A stretch of 64,000 nucleotides of DNA from Flavobacteriaceae bacterium PRS1 (GTDB lineage: Bacteria; Bacteroidota; Bacteroidia; Flavobacteriales; Flavobacteriaceae). The position numbers and the translations under genes were made by a program. Positions 1 to 8,805 of the stretch are shown here, one piece after another. The first letter of the stretch is position 1; the number at the start of each line of letters is the position of its first letter. The DNA is taken from positions 62,001-126,000 of the forward strand of contig RDRZ01000002.1 in assembly GCA_003709165.1 (NCBI GenBank), written 5' to 3'. The notes below the pieces were generated by a model, which saw only the letters and a list, made by a program, of their open reading frames with translations, did no database searches and had not been told where the DNA came from.

Positions 1-1983
1 ATTAGAATTAAAATAAAGAAAATTATTATTTACAGGGTTTGGAAACATTTTAATTGAATTATAAACCAAATCATTTACATTAAGTGTTGAAGTATGCTGA
101 CCAATATCATCTACAGTATTTTTAGCAAAAGATTCCCACTCATTATGATCATATAATACATTTGGCCCAGAAATATCACTTCTTCTTCTTAAAGTTATGT
201 CTTGTGCAAAATTTGAAGAGCCTCCATTGAAAACTCCAATAATGTCTATTAAAACATCATTCTTAAATAAACCAACAGGATCATTTCCATTAAAACTAAC
301 TGGAGCCCCATAATCAGGAGCCATATTAGGCACAGAAATATCTGCTTCAGCTATTAATGTAGCATTATCCGCATTTCCATTAATGACAACAAAAACATCT
401 CCTGGAACTATACTTGTAACACTACCACTTGACAAATCTAAAGGTGTCAACCAAGCTCCACCACCATTTGTTTGTCTTTTAATTGTATAACCTGATAAAT
501 TAATTGTTGAATTAGTAACATTTGCAATTTCTAGAGCTTTATTATTTGCAGAACCTTCTACGTATTCAGAGAAAAATAATTCTGTTGCTCCATTGGAGGA
601 GCCATCTGTAGTAGTTCCGTTTACCGGAGAACTCTGTTCAGATTGATTATTAACTGCATCTTTAGCTAAAACTGTCACAGCATATGAAGTTGAAACGGAT
701 AAATTAGTAATTGTGTATGAAATAATTGCTGTTGTCCCATTAAATATTCCATCTAGATAGATGTCATAACCTGTTACAGCAGTATTGTCTGTAGACTCGT
801 TCCAAGTTATTTTAAATGAAGAGTCAGTTTCATCACTAACTACGAGATTAATAGGAATTGATGGAGCCTCTGTATCCTCTAAAGTAGTTCCAAACACAGC
901 AGGGCTTTCTGCAGATTTGTTATTAACAAGATCTTTCGCTAAAACTGTAAAACTGTACATTGTGTTAGAATCTAAACCAGAAATTGTAATACTTGTACTT
1001 GAGGTTATAGTTATTAAATTTCCGTCAACAAAAACTTCATAACCAGTTACACCAATATTATCAGTAGAAGCTGTCCAAGAAACATCAATTGAAAACGTAG
1101 TAATATTATTTAACGTAACATTGGCTGGAACACTTGGTGCTTCAGTATCGCTACTTGTATAAATCCCCCAAATATCTTCAGCAGAATCTCCACCCCAAAT
1201 TCTTGTTGCTAAATATGGATTATCTATAAACGGATTTCTATTTCCTTGAGCATACGTATTTGATGTGTTTTCATGAAAAATATTACGCTGTTTTTCAAAA
1301 TCAGATACTGGGTCTTCTACATTCCAATTAAGGAATAAATCAATCATATCATCTGGAGTAAATGTGCCGCTTCCAACGCCAACAGCCGAAGGTAAACATT
1401 GGTCACCATAGCGAACATACATGTACATCATCATCCTTGCAACATCACCTTTCCATTCATCCCCTGGATACCAAGCTATCTTATTACCTACATATGTTTC
1501 AATTGAAGAGCCTGAATTACCAGAACCTAAACCAAATTTTCTGTTACTTCTTGTTGAATTTAAGGAAGCATCTGAAGGCCTTATACTGTGTGCGTCTGCT
1601 CCAGGGCCTACAAATTCTAAATTAGGATTGCCGAGTGATCTAGGAAAAACATGCTCTCTGTTCCATTCTCCTTGTCCACCACCATTATTATCAATTCCAC
1701 GCTCTCTATCATTTACAATTGTTCCATCAGACCCATCTTCCCATCCATAAATTAAAAGAACTTCTTGTGCGTTAGTTGGGTTTACATCAGTTGCTTTACA
1801 AGCTTCCCAAACTCCTGGAGTGTATACTAACATGTTAGTATGAGTTGTTGTGATTTTAGTATTAAGCTCTCCTTTTAACGCTATTCCTGATAATGATAAA
1901 TTCACATTGTTATAATAAGCCTCTTGAGCGAATATGAAAGTGAATGATACTATAAATATTATAGAAAGTACTTTTTTAATCAT
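1..1983 (-). CDS. Secreted endonuclease I with FN3, lamin-tail and T9SS sorting domains (3' end outside window)
   Basis: The frame is open from an ATG at 1983 to the window edge, 661 codons without a stop. A signal peptide (MIKKVLSIIF..FAQ) precedes an endonuclease I domain with the NREHVFPRS motif (His111) and a downstream DAHSIRPSD...NSTRSNRKFG segment typical of this metal-dependent nuclease family. Two fibronectin type III domains follow at about residues 276-365 and 366-460, each opening with DTEAPS(V/I)P. A lamin-tail domain lies at about 461-620. The last visible residues include MFPNPVNN, the start of a type A T9SS C-terminal sorting domain, so only a short piece is missing. By family it is exported through T9SS and degrades extracellular DNA or RNA. 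The substrate is inferred. Confidence 0.85.
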   Translation of the reverse strand, partial: MIKKVLSIIFIVSFTFIFAQEAYYNNVNLSLSGIALKGELNTKITTTHTNMLVYTPGVWEACKATDVNPTNAQEVLLIYGWEDGSDGTIVNDRERGIDNNGGGQGEWNREHVFPRSLGNPNLEFVGPGADAHSIRPSDASLNSTRSNRKFGLGSGNSGSSIETYVGNKIAWYPGDEWKGDVARMMMYMYVRYGDQCLPSAVGVGSGTFTPDDMIDLFLNWNVEDPVSDFEKQRNIFHENTSNTYAQGNRNPFIDNPYLATRIWGGDSAEDIWGIYTSSDTEAPSVPANVTLNNITTFSIDVSWTASTDNIGVTGYEVFVDGNLITITSSTSITISGLDSNTMYSFTVLAKDLVNNKSAESPAVFGTTLEDTEAPSIPINLVVSDETDSSFKITWNESTDNTAVTGYDIYLDGIFNGTTAIISYTITNLSVSTSYAVTVLAKDAVNNQSEQSSPVNGTTTDGSSNGATELFFSEYVEGSANNKALEIANVTNSTINLSGYTIKRQTNGGGAWLTPLDLSSGSVTSIVPGDVFVVINGNADNATLIAEADISVPNMAPDYGAPVSFNGNDPVGLFKNDVLIDIIGVFNGGSSNFAQDITLRRRSDISGPNVLYDHNEWESFAKNTVDDIGQHTSTLNVNDLVYNSIKMFPNPVNNNFLYFNSN

Positions 1984-2065
1984 AAATAATAGTTTTGTTA
2001 TTAAAAAATTAGTATTAGATAAATCAATCAAATCAAATTTGTGATTTATCGCTATTTAAATCTTA

Positions 2066-2073
2066 CAAATATA
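2066..2073 (-). promoter_or_regulatory. Putative -7 box (TATATTTG) for the endonuclease I gene
   Basis: On the minus strand this reads TATATTTG, an exact match to the Bacteroidota -7 consensus TAnnTTTG. It lies about 80 bases upstream of the ATG at 1983. I do not see a good -33 TTG at the expected spacing. Confidence 0.45.
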
Positions 2074-2245
2074 AACTCTTTTTCTAAATATTAATTTAAC
2101 TTTTGTTGATTTCTCTGATGGTAGTTTTACAAATGGTTTTAGTGATCATTTTCCTGTTTTTGTATATGTAATTAAAGAGATTAAATGAAAAATTTTCTTT
2201 CTTGAAAATAAAAAAAGTGACAATTAATTGTCTCTTTTTTATGCT

Positions 2246-2686
2246 TTAACTAAACCACATATTCCAAGGAATTTTTGCTAGTACAAGTAATAATGATAAT
2301 GTATAAAAAATAGTAATGGTTTTAAACTTTGATGTAGAAGTTAATTTTTTTTTGTGTTTAGAATAACCTATAGTAATTAATATTACTACAAGTATCATTG
2401 TTATAGGATGCTCTATAATATTAGATCTTAAACTACTGTTTTTCATAATACTACCCATTCCCATCTCACTTATAAGACTTAAGTAATCCGAAACAAAAAA
2501 CAGCACTATCCCAATTAATAATTGTATATGCATTACAATTAAAGTAAATAATGAAACTCTAAAATCTTTTGCATGAAACTCTTTCTTACCTATAAATTTA
2601 ATAAGTGCATTTATAGTTGCAAATATTAAAATAAGCAATACTAAATAAGCCCAATATGAATGTAATGTTTTAACGGTGTTATACAT
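2246..2686 (-). CDS. Small four-helix membrane protein of unknown function
   Basis: This is a 146-residue protein with four hydrophobic stretches (about residues 12-32, 46-68, 92-108 and 123-142) and few charged residues outside the loops. Histidines lie at or near membrane segments (LHSYW, VMHIQ, EHPIT). Such proteins in flavobacteria are often annotated as cytochrome-b-like, but I see no clear haem-binding pair and do not assign a function. It is a single gene with its own likely -7 box just upstream and a bidirectional terminator behind that, so it is probably transcribed independently. Confidence 0.7.
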   Translation of the reverse strand: MYNTVKTLHSYWAYLVLLILIFATINALIKFIGKKEFHAKDFRVSLFTLIVMHIQLLIGIVLFFVSDYLSLISEMGMGSIMKNSSLRSNIIEHPITMILVVILITIGYSKHKKKLTSTSKFKTITIFYTLSLLLVLAKIPWNMWFS

Positions 2687-2709
2687 AATGTTTTAAATTG
2701 ATTAGTAAA

Positions 2710-2717
2710 CAAAAATA
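2710..2717 (-). promoter_or_regulatory. Putative -7 box (TATTTTTG) for the small membrane protein gene
   Basis: Read on the minus strand the sequence is TATTTTTG, matching TAnnTTTG. It is 23 bases from the ATG at 2686, which would give a short leader of roughly 15-20 nt. It lies just after the terminator of the preceding operon, which fits a new transcription start. No clear -33 element is visible. Confidence 0.5.
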
Positions 2718-2732
2718 GTGAATTTTGCTTAT

Positions 2733-2764
2733 AAAAAAACCATGCTAAAAAGCATGGTTTTTTT
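2733..2764. terminator. Bidirectional intrinsic terminator
   Basis: An inverted repeat of AACCATGCT and AGCATGGTT with a four-base loop is flanked by an A-run on the left and a T-run on the right, so it can end transcription in either direction. It lies just downstream of the lipoprotein gene ending at 2789 on the minus strand and should close the TonB receptor/lipoprotein unit. Confidence 0.85.
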
Positions 2765-2788
2765 TTATTATTATAATAATTAATTATA

Positions 2789-4459
2789 TTATTGATAAAC
2801 CCAAACACCACCAGTTTTTATCACACTCATAGTTTCATCAACGATAGATCCGATATATGCCACATAGACAAGTAGATATTTCTGCTCTTCAGCAGCAGAA
2901 GGATTTATATTATCTAAAAGAACGTTAAATGCCTCAAGTAACATTGAATCACTCCAAAAGTTAGAACTACTAGGTCTCCTGTCGAAACTACCGAAGTACC
3001 CTACATTATCTGCAGGTCCTGGATAAATTGAGATAAACGCATTTGAAATGAGTGCAACATCAGCACTTGTAAGAGTATGTCTTATGGTATTATCAGGAAC
3101 CCATTGTGTTCCATCATGACCAAACTGTAAGGTTGTACTAATTACAGATGTGTGAGGTGTCCAATCACTATTAATTACGGTATAACGATTTCCTCTTATT
3201 TGTAATCCACTTGAGCTTGAATAATAATCGTAAACCATAATAACTTCATCACCATCCAATCCAAAAGACCAAGGACTTGTTATACTTAAAAATGCTGGTA
3301 AATAAAGTTCTGCAGGTGTTGAACTGCCAAAATTATCATAACGTCCTGGTTGCCCTGATCCTTCTCCCATGGAGTCGAAATCAGCAGAGCTTAAGAAATA
3401 AACACCACCTACAGGTTCCCATTCACCTCCTGAATAAGCATAATGTGTTCCTTTAGAATTTGATTCACCTGAAACTCCTATAGCTTTAATTGTAATTTGA
3501 TCAACTTCCCAAGCAGCAGCATCCATATCTGTGGATTCATAAACTATAGCAATATGAATAGTTTGACTATCGTAAGCAGAAATATCGTAATCCTCTGACA
3601 AAACAAAATTCCAATTATTCCCTAGAGGAATTGATGTAAAATTTATTGTATCCCATGTAGCAGCTGTATGATCACCTCCCGTGGTGTAATCTGTAGATAT
3701 TAAAATATTAAGCAGTGATACATCATTCGCATAATTAATAGCTTGATTAATTTGAATCCTCAAATTTTCTTCACTAGTCATATCAATTTCAGGTGAAATC
3801 AACCAATCCTCATTAGCTACTTGACCACCAGAATATCCACTCATATAGGCGTACTCAACACCTCCATAAGATCTTGGATCCCAAAACTGTGCACCAACAA
3901 CGTTAATCGCTTCAAAACCACTCAAATCTCCATTAAAACCCGCTTCATATACATTGGCAAATCCAACTACTGGGTCATTAAAATATTGTTCATATCTGGC
4001 AAGTACAATATCTCCTTCTGCTGGGCCTACAATAGCAGCGTCCAAGATTCCAGGAATATGGTCATTAGAATCTACATTTGGATAAAACCCAAATGCATCA
4101 CTTCCTGTAGAGGCATAATCTGCATTAGATAATTGGTAAGTATCGGCTCTAGAGTAATCACTTACACCTTGGGCACTACCTATATATAAATCGTATCCAA
4201 TTTCTACAGACGATCCTTTTCCCCAATTAAGGTATTTCTCTGCTAAAAATGCTGGAAGCATGGTTTTGGCATCATCTACAGAACTAAAATTTCCATATCC
4301 TAAACCTAAATCATCATAATCTTCACTTGTTAAAGTATAGAAATCTTGACCTACAATTGGATTGTCTTGTGCATCTATTTCATCATAAATGTCTTCAATA
4401 GGGTTACAACCTATAAAGATTGCACCTACAATTACTAATAAATATAATATTTTTTTCAT
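2789..4459 (-). CDS. Choice-of-anchor-J lipoprotein paired with a TonB receptor
   Basis: This is a 556-residue lipoprotein with signal peptide and lipobox FIGC (Cys18). The middle part (about residues 165-330) looks like a choice-of-anchor J / cleaved-adhesin carbohydrate-binding-like domain, with GFEAINVVGAQFWDPRSYGG at its start, ANEDWLISPEID and DQITIKA at its end. Related segments flank it at about 40-95 and 352-415; both contain a Y.L.S.D.D..G.G pattern and the motif LPAFL. It starts 11 bases after the TonB receptor stop and is followed by a terminator, so the two genes form one transcript. By analogy with SusCD it would be the surface-exposed substrate-binding partner. The ligand is unknown. 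Confidence 0.75.
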   Translation of the reverse strand: MKKILYLLVIVGAIFIGCNPIEDIYDEIDAQDNPIVGQDFYTLTSEDYDDLGLGYGNFSSVDDAKTMLPAFLAEKYLNWGKGSSVEIGYDLYIGSAQGVSDYSRADTYQLSNADYASTGSDAFGFYPNVDSNDHIPGILDAAIVGPAEGDIVLARYEQYFNDPVVGFANVYEAGFNGDLSGFEAINVVGAQFWDPRSYGGVEYAYMSGYSGGQVANEDWLISPEIDMTSEENLRIQINQAINYANDVSLLNILISTDYTTGGDHTAATWDTINFTSIPLGNNWNFVLSEDYDISAYDSQTIHIAIVYESTDMDAAAWEVDQITIKAIGVSGESNSKGTHYAYSGGEWEPVGGVYFLSSADFDSMGEGSGQPGRYDNFGSSTPAELYLPAFLSITSPWSFGLDGDEVIMVYDYYSSSSGLQIRGNRYTVINSDWTPHTSVISTTLQFGHDGTQWVPDNTIRHTLTSADVALISNAFISIYPGPADNVGYFGSFDRRPSSSNFWSDSMLLEAFNVLLDNINPSAAEEQKYLLVYVAYIGSIVDETMSVIKTGGVWVYQ

Positions 4460-4470
4460 CTTACAATTTT

Positions 4471-7005
4471 TTAAAAATTAATTCTTGCCGAAACATTAAA
4501 AGTTCGCCCATAAGCAAACCAAACTAGTGAATTTAAATCGTCTCCTCCATCTAATGCCCCAGAAATATACTCGGTATCAAATACATTGTACATTCTTGCT
4601 GTTAAAGTTGCATCAAAATCGTCTCCTATATTGAATCCGTGTCTAAAAATAAGATCGAATGTTCCAAAACTTGGAACTTCCCAAGCATCACTACGATTAT
4701 CAGGATCAGTACGGCCATTAGGGTCATAACGTGAATAAAGATTATCATAATAATTATAATCAATAATAAGATTAGTCTTTGGCATCAGTTCATAATTCAT
4801 TCCTAAAGCCATTGTGGTTTGAGCAGCATCACCAACATGCAGATCTTTAATAAAAAGGTTAATCGTTTGAATAAGGTTTTGTTGCTCATCGAAGATTTGT
4901 ATATCTGTTAAATCGTTTTGCCATGTCCAATCTCCAAAAGATGCCATTCCCGAAAGCGAAAGTTTATCAGATGCTTTATATACAAAATCAAGTTCAATTC
5001 CAGTATGCAGGGCATTAACACCTAAAATATTGGCAGCTGAAAAAGTTCCATCTGAATTTTGGAATGATCTTGTTAATGTTCTGTCCTTCCACTGTGTACT
5101 ATATAAGTTTACATTTGCAGCAAATTTCTCGCTCCTAAATTTATAACCTAGCTCATAACTCGTTATTTTTTGATTTTCTGCGTCCTCATTAATATGCTCA
5201 TTATCAAAATTTAAAAACACAGAATTAAATCCAGGAGCTTTTTCAAAATACCCTAAATTGGCAAAAAGTGTATGATTATTATTTATATTATAATTTAATC
5301 CTCCTTTAATACTATAACCAAAGAAATTATAGCCGTCTGTTTCTTGTAGTGAATCACTATCCAAATAATTAAAATAATCTATTCGCTTATAAGACGTATT
5401 AGACAATGACAATGAAGCAAAGGCAGCTACTTTATTTTTAGAATATTCTATTTGACCAAAAGCACCTGTCCATCCAACTTTACCATCGTTATGGTAAGAG
5501 AATTTATCACCAACTTGTACTGTTGTGTTTGGATTGTTTACATCATCATCAACAGCAAAATATTGACCACCTAATAAATCGGTCACTTCTCTAAAGTGTC
5601 TTCCTGTATAGTCTCTCAAATCAAGCCCTAATAATAGTACATAATTATCAGATAAATTGGTTTTTAAAGTAGAGAGGAAGCCAAACCAACTATGATCGTT
5701 TCGAGATGCTCTCAAAATAGATGTGGATCCATTAGCTCCGTTTGCAATATTTTCATCAACAATTCTATCTAAATCTATAGGTCCTAAATTTCCAACTCTA
5801 TAATCTGAATTAGAAAATTTATTTACTCCTGCAGTTCCACCGCCACCACCTGTGCCATAGGATGCATAAGCTGATGTAGAGACACTTGTTTTATCACTAA
5901 TTGTCCAATAGTGATTTAATGAAATTAATGGTTTGTGATAGAAGTTATCTTCAACATGTGTCACTTGACCGTTTTTGTATCCCCAATCAGAATTAAATTT
6001 TATGCCACTCTCACTTGCTCTATATGTAGAAATTAAATGCCTATTTTGTCTTTGCCCATGATTTTGTTTGGCTCCAAAAGCTGAAAAAGATAATTTGTGC
6101 TTATCATTAAATCTTTTAGATAAATTAATAAAATAAGAAAAAGAAGTGAATTCGTTACCATCAATATAGCTATCACCTTCAGTTTTATCGACAGAAATAG
6201 TTGTAGCTAACCCATTTTTCATTATCCCTGTAGAATAAGTTAAACCGAACTTTCTATAATTATCATTTCCGACTTCGGCATAAACACTCCCTCCTACTTC
6301 TACATCTGTAGTTTTTGTTATAATATTAATTGTTCCTCCAATAGATGGTACTGCTAATTTAGAAGCTCCAAGTCCTCGTTGTACCTGCATCTGGCTTGTT
6401 ACGCCACCTAAGCCTGCCCAATTGCTCCAATACACACGACCGTTTTCCATGTCGTTTACAGGAATACCATTAATTAAAACGGCAACATTTTCCGAAGAAA
6501 ATCCTCGAATGTTAATTCTACCATCTCCAAAACCACCACCAGCTCTTGTCGCATAAACTCCTGGAGTAGATTTTAAAATTTCAGGAAATTCCTGAGAACC
6601 TAATTTAAGTTCGATCTCCTCAGCTTTAATTGTAGATACTGCTATAGGCGTTTTTCGATCTACAGCTACAGAAGCAATAACATAAATTTCTTCTAATCCA
6701 AAAAAGCTTGACTTTAATACAATATTTCCAAGATCTGTATCTCCTGAAATAGAAATCTCTTGACTTATAAAACCAACATAAGTAATTACAATAACTGCAT
6801 CACTAGATCTTGTTTTTAAAGTAAAGTTACCATCAAAATCGGTAGAAACCCCATTTGTTGTTCCTTTTTCGATTACGTTAACTCCTGGAAGAGGAGTTGT
6901 AGTTTCAGAATCTATAATAGTTCCTGTAACTGTGCTTTGTGCCATAACGGAAGTAGAAAATACCAGTGCTATAGCCAATAATAAAAATTGAATAATTTTT
7001 TTCAT
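4471..7005 (-). CDS. TonB-dependent outer-membrane receptor with CarboxypepD_reg-like domain
   Basis: The 844-residue protein begins with a signal peptide ending in VMAQ, then a carboxypeptidase-regulatory-like beta-sandwich (about 25-110; GTIIDSETTTPLPGVNV). A plug domain follows (about 125-240) with RINIRGF, VLINGIPVND and IGGTINIITK. The rest is a beta-barrel that ends in the aromatic NVSARINF. Length and order are normal for flavobacterial TonB receptors that are not SusC. It is cotranscribed with the anchor-J lipoprotein downstream, suggesting import of a macromolecule or chelate bound by that lipoprotein. The substrate cannot be told from sequence. The 159-base gap to pgi upstream probably holds its promoter, but I found no exact -7 match. 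Confidence 0.88.
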   Translation of the reverse strand: MKKIIQFLLLAIALVFSTSVMAQSTVTGTIIDSETTTPLPGVNVIEKGTTNGVSTDFDGNFTLKTRSSDAVIVITYVGFISQEISISGDTDLGNIVLKSSFFGLEEIYVIASVAVDRKTPIAVSTIKAEEIELKLGSQEFPEILKSTPGVYATRAGGGFGDGRINIRGFSSENVAVLINGIPVNDMENGRVYWSNWAGLGGVTSQMQVQRGLGASKLAVPSIGGTINIITKTTDVEVGGSVYAEVGNDNYRKFGLTYSTGIMKNGLATTISVDKTEGDSYIDGNEFTSFSYFINLSKRFNDKHKLSFSAFGAKQNHGQRQNRHLISTYRASESGIKFNSDWGYKNGQVTHVEDNFYHKPLISLNHYWTISDKTSVSTSAYASYGTGGGGGTAGVNKFSNSDYRVGNLGPIDLDRIVDENIANGANGSTSILRASRNDHSWFGFLSTLKTNLSDNYVLLLGLDLRDYTGRHFREVTDLLGGQYFAVDDDVNNPNTTVQVGDKFSYHNDGKVGWTGAFGQIEYSKNKVAAFASLSLSNTSYKRIDYFNYLDSDSLQETDGYNFFGYSIKGGLNYNINNNHTLFANLGYFEKAPGFNSVFLNFDNEHINEDAENQKITSYELGYKFRSEKFAANVNLYSTQWKDRTLTRSFQNSDGTFSAANILGVNALHTGIELDFVYKASDKLSLSGMASFGDWTWQNDLTDIQIFDEQQNLIQTINLFIKDLHVGDAAQTTMALGMNYELMPKTNLIIDYNYYDNLYSRYDPNGRTDPDNRSDAWEVPSFGTFDLIFRHGFNIGDDFDATLTARMYNVFDTEYISGALDGGDDLNSLVWFAYGRTFNVSARINF

Positions 7006-7164
7006 TTTGAAAAATTAAAATTGGTTTTAGTTTTAAGGCAAAAAATAAGTAAATAATTAAAAATTATTAACATTAACAAATTTTACCAATTGCGGAAGAT
7101 ACTATTATTATCCAAATCTCAAAATATTATAGTGTTAAAACTATAAACAGAGTTTTAACAAAAA

Positions 7165-8805
7165 TTATGTTAAATTTTTGTAATATTCTAAAAGACTAGT
7201 TGTTGAAGAGTCGTGGCTCTCGTTTGAAGTATTATTAAACTCGTCTAAAATCTTACCTGCAAGTTGTTTTCCAAGTTCAACGCCAAATTGGTCATAGCTA
7301 AATATGTTCCAAATAATACCTTGAACAAATATTTTATGCTCATACATAGCAATGAGTTTTCCTAAACTCTCTGGCGTTAATTTTTCTATAAAAATAGTGT
7401 TTGTGGGTTTATTGCCTTCAAAAACTTTAAACGGAATTATTTTATTGTTTTCTTCAGTTGCTTCAAAACTATTCAATTCAGAAATAACTTCTTCTTTGGT
7501 TTTTCCATTTAATAGTGCTTGAGTTTGGGCGAAAAAATTAGACATAAGTTTGTCTTGATGCTTCTTATTATTATGCAAACATTTAGCAAAACCAATAAAA
7601 TCTGTAGGAATTAATTTTGTGCCTTGATGTATTAATTGAAAAAATGCATGTTGCGAATTTGTTCCTGGCTCTCCCCAAATAATAGTTCCTGTTTGGTAAT
7701 TAATGGTTTCACCATTTCTATCAACACTTTTCCCATTACTTTCCATAATGGCTTGCTGCAAATAAGTTGCAAACTGATTCAAATATTGTGAATATGGAAT
7801 TACAGCTTCGCTTTCTACCTTAAAAAAATTATTATACCAAATACTGATAAAAGCTAATATTACAGGAATATTAGTGTTGAAATCTTCATTTTTAAAATGC
7901 GCATCCATTTTATGTGCTCCAGCCAGTAAAGTTTTGAAATTATCGTAACCAACTGATAGACTTATGCTTAAACCAACAGCACTCCATAATGAAAATCGAC
8001 CACCAACCCAATTCCACATCGTGAAAATATTTGCTTCTTCAATTCCAAACGCTTTTATATCTTCAATATTAGTAGATACAGCAACAAAGTGTTTGGCAAT
8101 ATCTTGTTTTGATGCCGATTTTAAAAACCACTCTTTAATTGTATTAGCATTCGAAAGCGTTTCCTGTGTTGTAAATGTTTTTGAAACAATTACAAATAGT
8201 GTGGTTTCTGGATTTAACTTTTTAAGTATTTCATTAACATGATCGCCATCTACATTGCTTACAAAATGTGTTGTTAGATGATTTTTGTAATACTGAAGAG
8301 CATCTACAACCATTGCTGGCCCAAGATCTGAACCTCCAATACCAATATTTACAATATCAGTAAATGGTTTGCCTGTAAATCCTTTTTGTTTTCCATCAAC
8401 AATTTGTTTGGTGAACTTTTTAATTTTCTGTTTTACTTGATGAATCTCGGGAATTATATTTTTACCGTCAACAAAAATTTTATCGGTTTCTTTAGCACGT
8501 AATGCAGTATGCAAAACTTCTCTATTTTCAGTTTTGTTTATTTTATCGCCTGAAAAATATTTGGAAATCGCATTTTGCAAATCAACTTCTTCAGCCAATT
8601 CTAAAAATAAGTCTATCGTTTCTTGAGTAATTCTGTTTTTAGAATAATCAACATAAAAATCATCCCATTTAATTGTAAAACGATTTGCTCTTTGTTCATC
8701 TTCATTAAACCACTGTTTCATTTGAACATCTTTAATATTCATAAAGTGTTCTTCTAACTTGCTCCAAGCTTTTGTTGTTATGGGATTTATGTTCTTTAAC
8801 GCCAT
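7165..8805 (-). CDS. pgi: Glucose-6-phosphate isomerase
   Basis: A 546-residue cytoplasmic enzyme that interconverts glucose 6-phosphate and fructose 6-phosphate in glycolysis and gluconeogenesis. Visible motifs are NIGIGGSDLGPAMV (phosphate binding), GGRFSLWSAVGL (first family signature), IIWGEPGTNSQHAF (catalytic Glu and His region) and the C-terminal signature region GIIWNIFSYDQFGVELGKQL. Length matches bacterial long-form Pgi. Its start codon directly abuts the stop of the upstream M23 peptidase gene (0 bases between), so translation is probably coupled within the operon that begins with the DUF3108 gene. Confidence 0.97.
   Translation of the reverse strand: MALKNINPITTKAWSKLEEHFMNIKDVQMKQWFNEDEQRANRFTIKWDDFYVDYSKNRITQETIDLFLELAEEVDLQNAISKYFSGDKINKTENREVLHTALRAKETDKIFVDGKNIIPEIHQVKQKIKKFTKQIVDGKQKGFTGKPFTDIVNIGIGGSDLGPAMVVDALQYYKNHLTTHFVSNVDGDHVNEILKKLNPETTLFVIVSKTFTTQETLSNANTIKEWFLKSASKQDIAKHFVAVSTNIEDIKAFGIEEANIFTMWNWVGGRFSLWSAVGLSISLSVGYDNFKTLLAGAHKMDAHFKNEDFNTNIPVILAFISIWYNNFFKVESEAVIPYSQYLNQFATYLQQAIMESNGKSVDRNGETINYQTGTIIWGEPGTNSQHAFFQLIHQGTKLIPTDFIGFAKCLHNNKKHQDKLMSNFFAQTQALLNGKTKEEVISELNSFEATEENNKIIPFKVFEGNKPTNTIFIEKLTPESLGKLIAMYEHKIFVQGIIWNIFSYDQFGVELGKQLAGKILDEFNNTSNESHDSSTTSLLEYYKNLT

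Noticed and set aside
1362-1750. Plus-strand open frames opposite the endonuclease gene
   Set aside because: They are antisense shadows of a long gene with clear domains and lack coding character.
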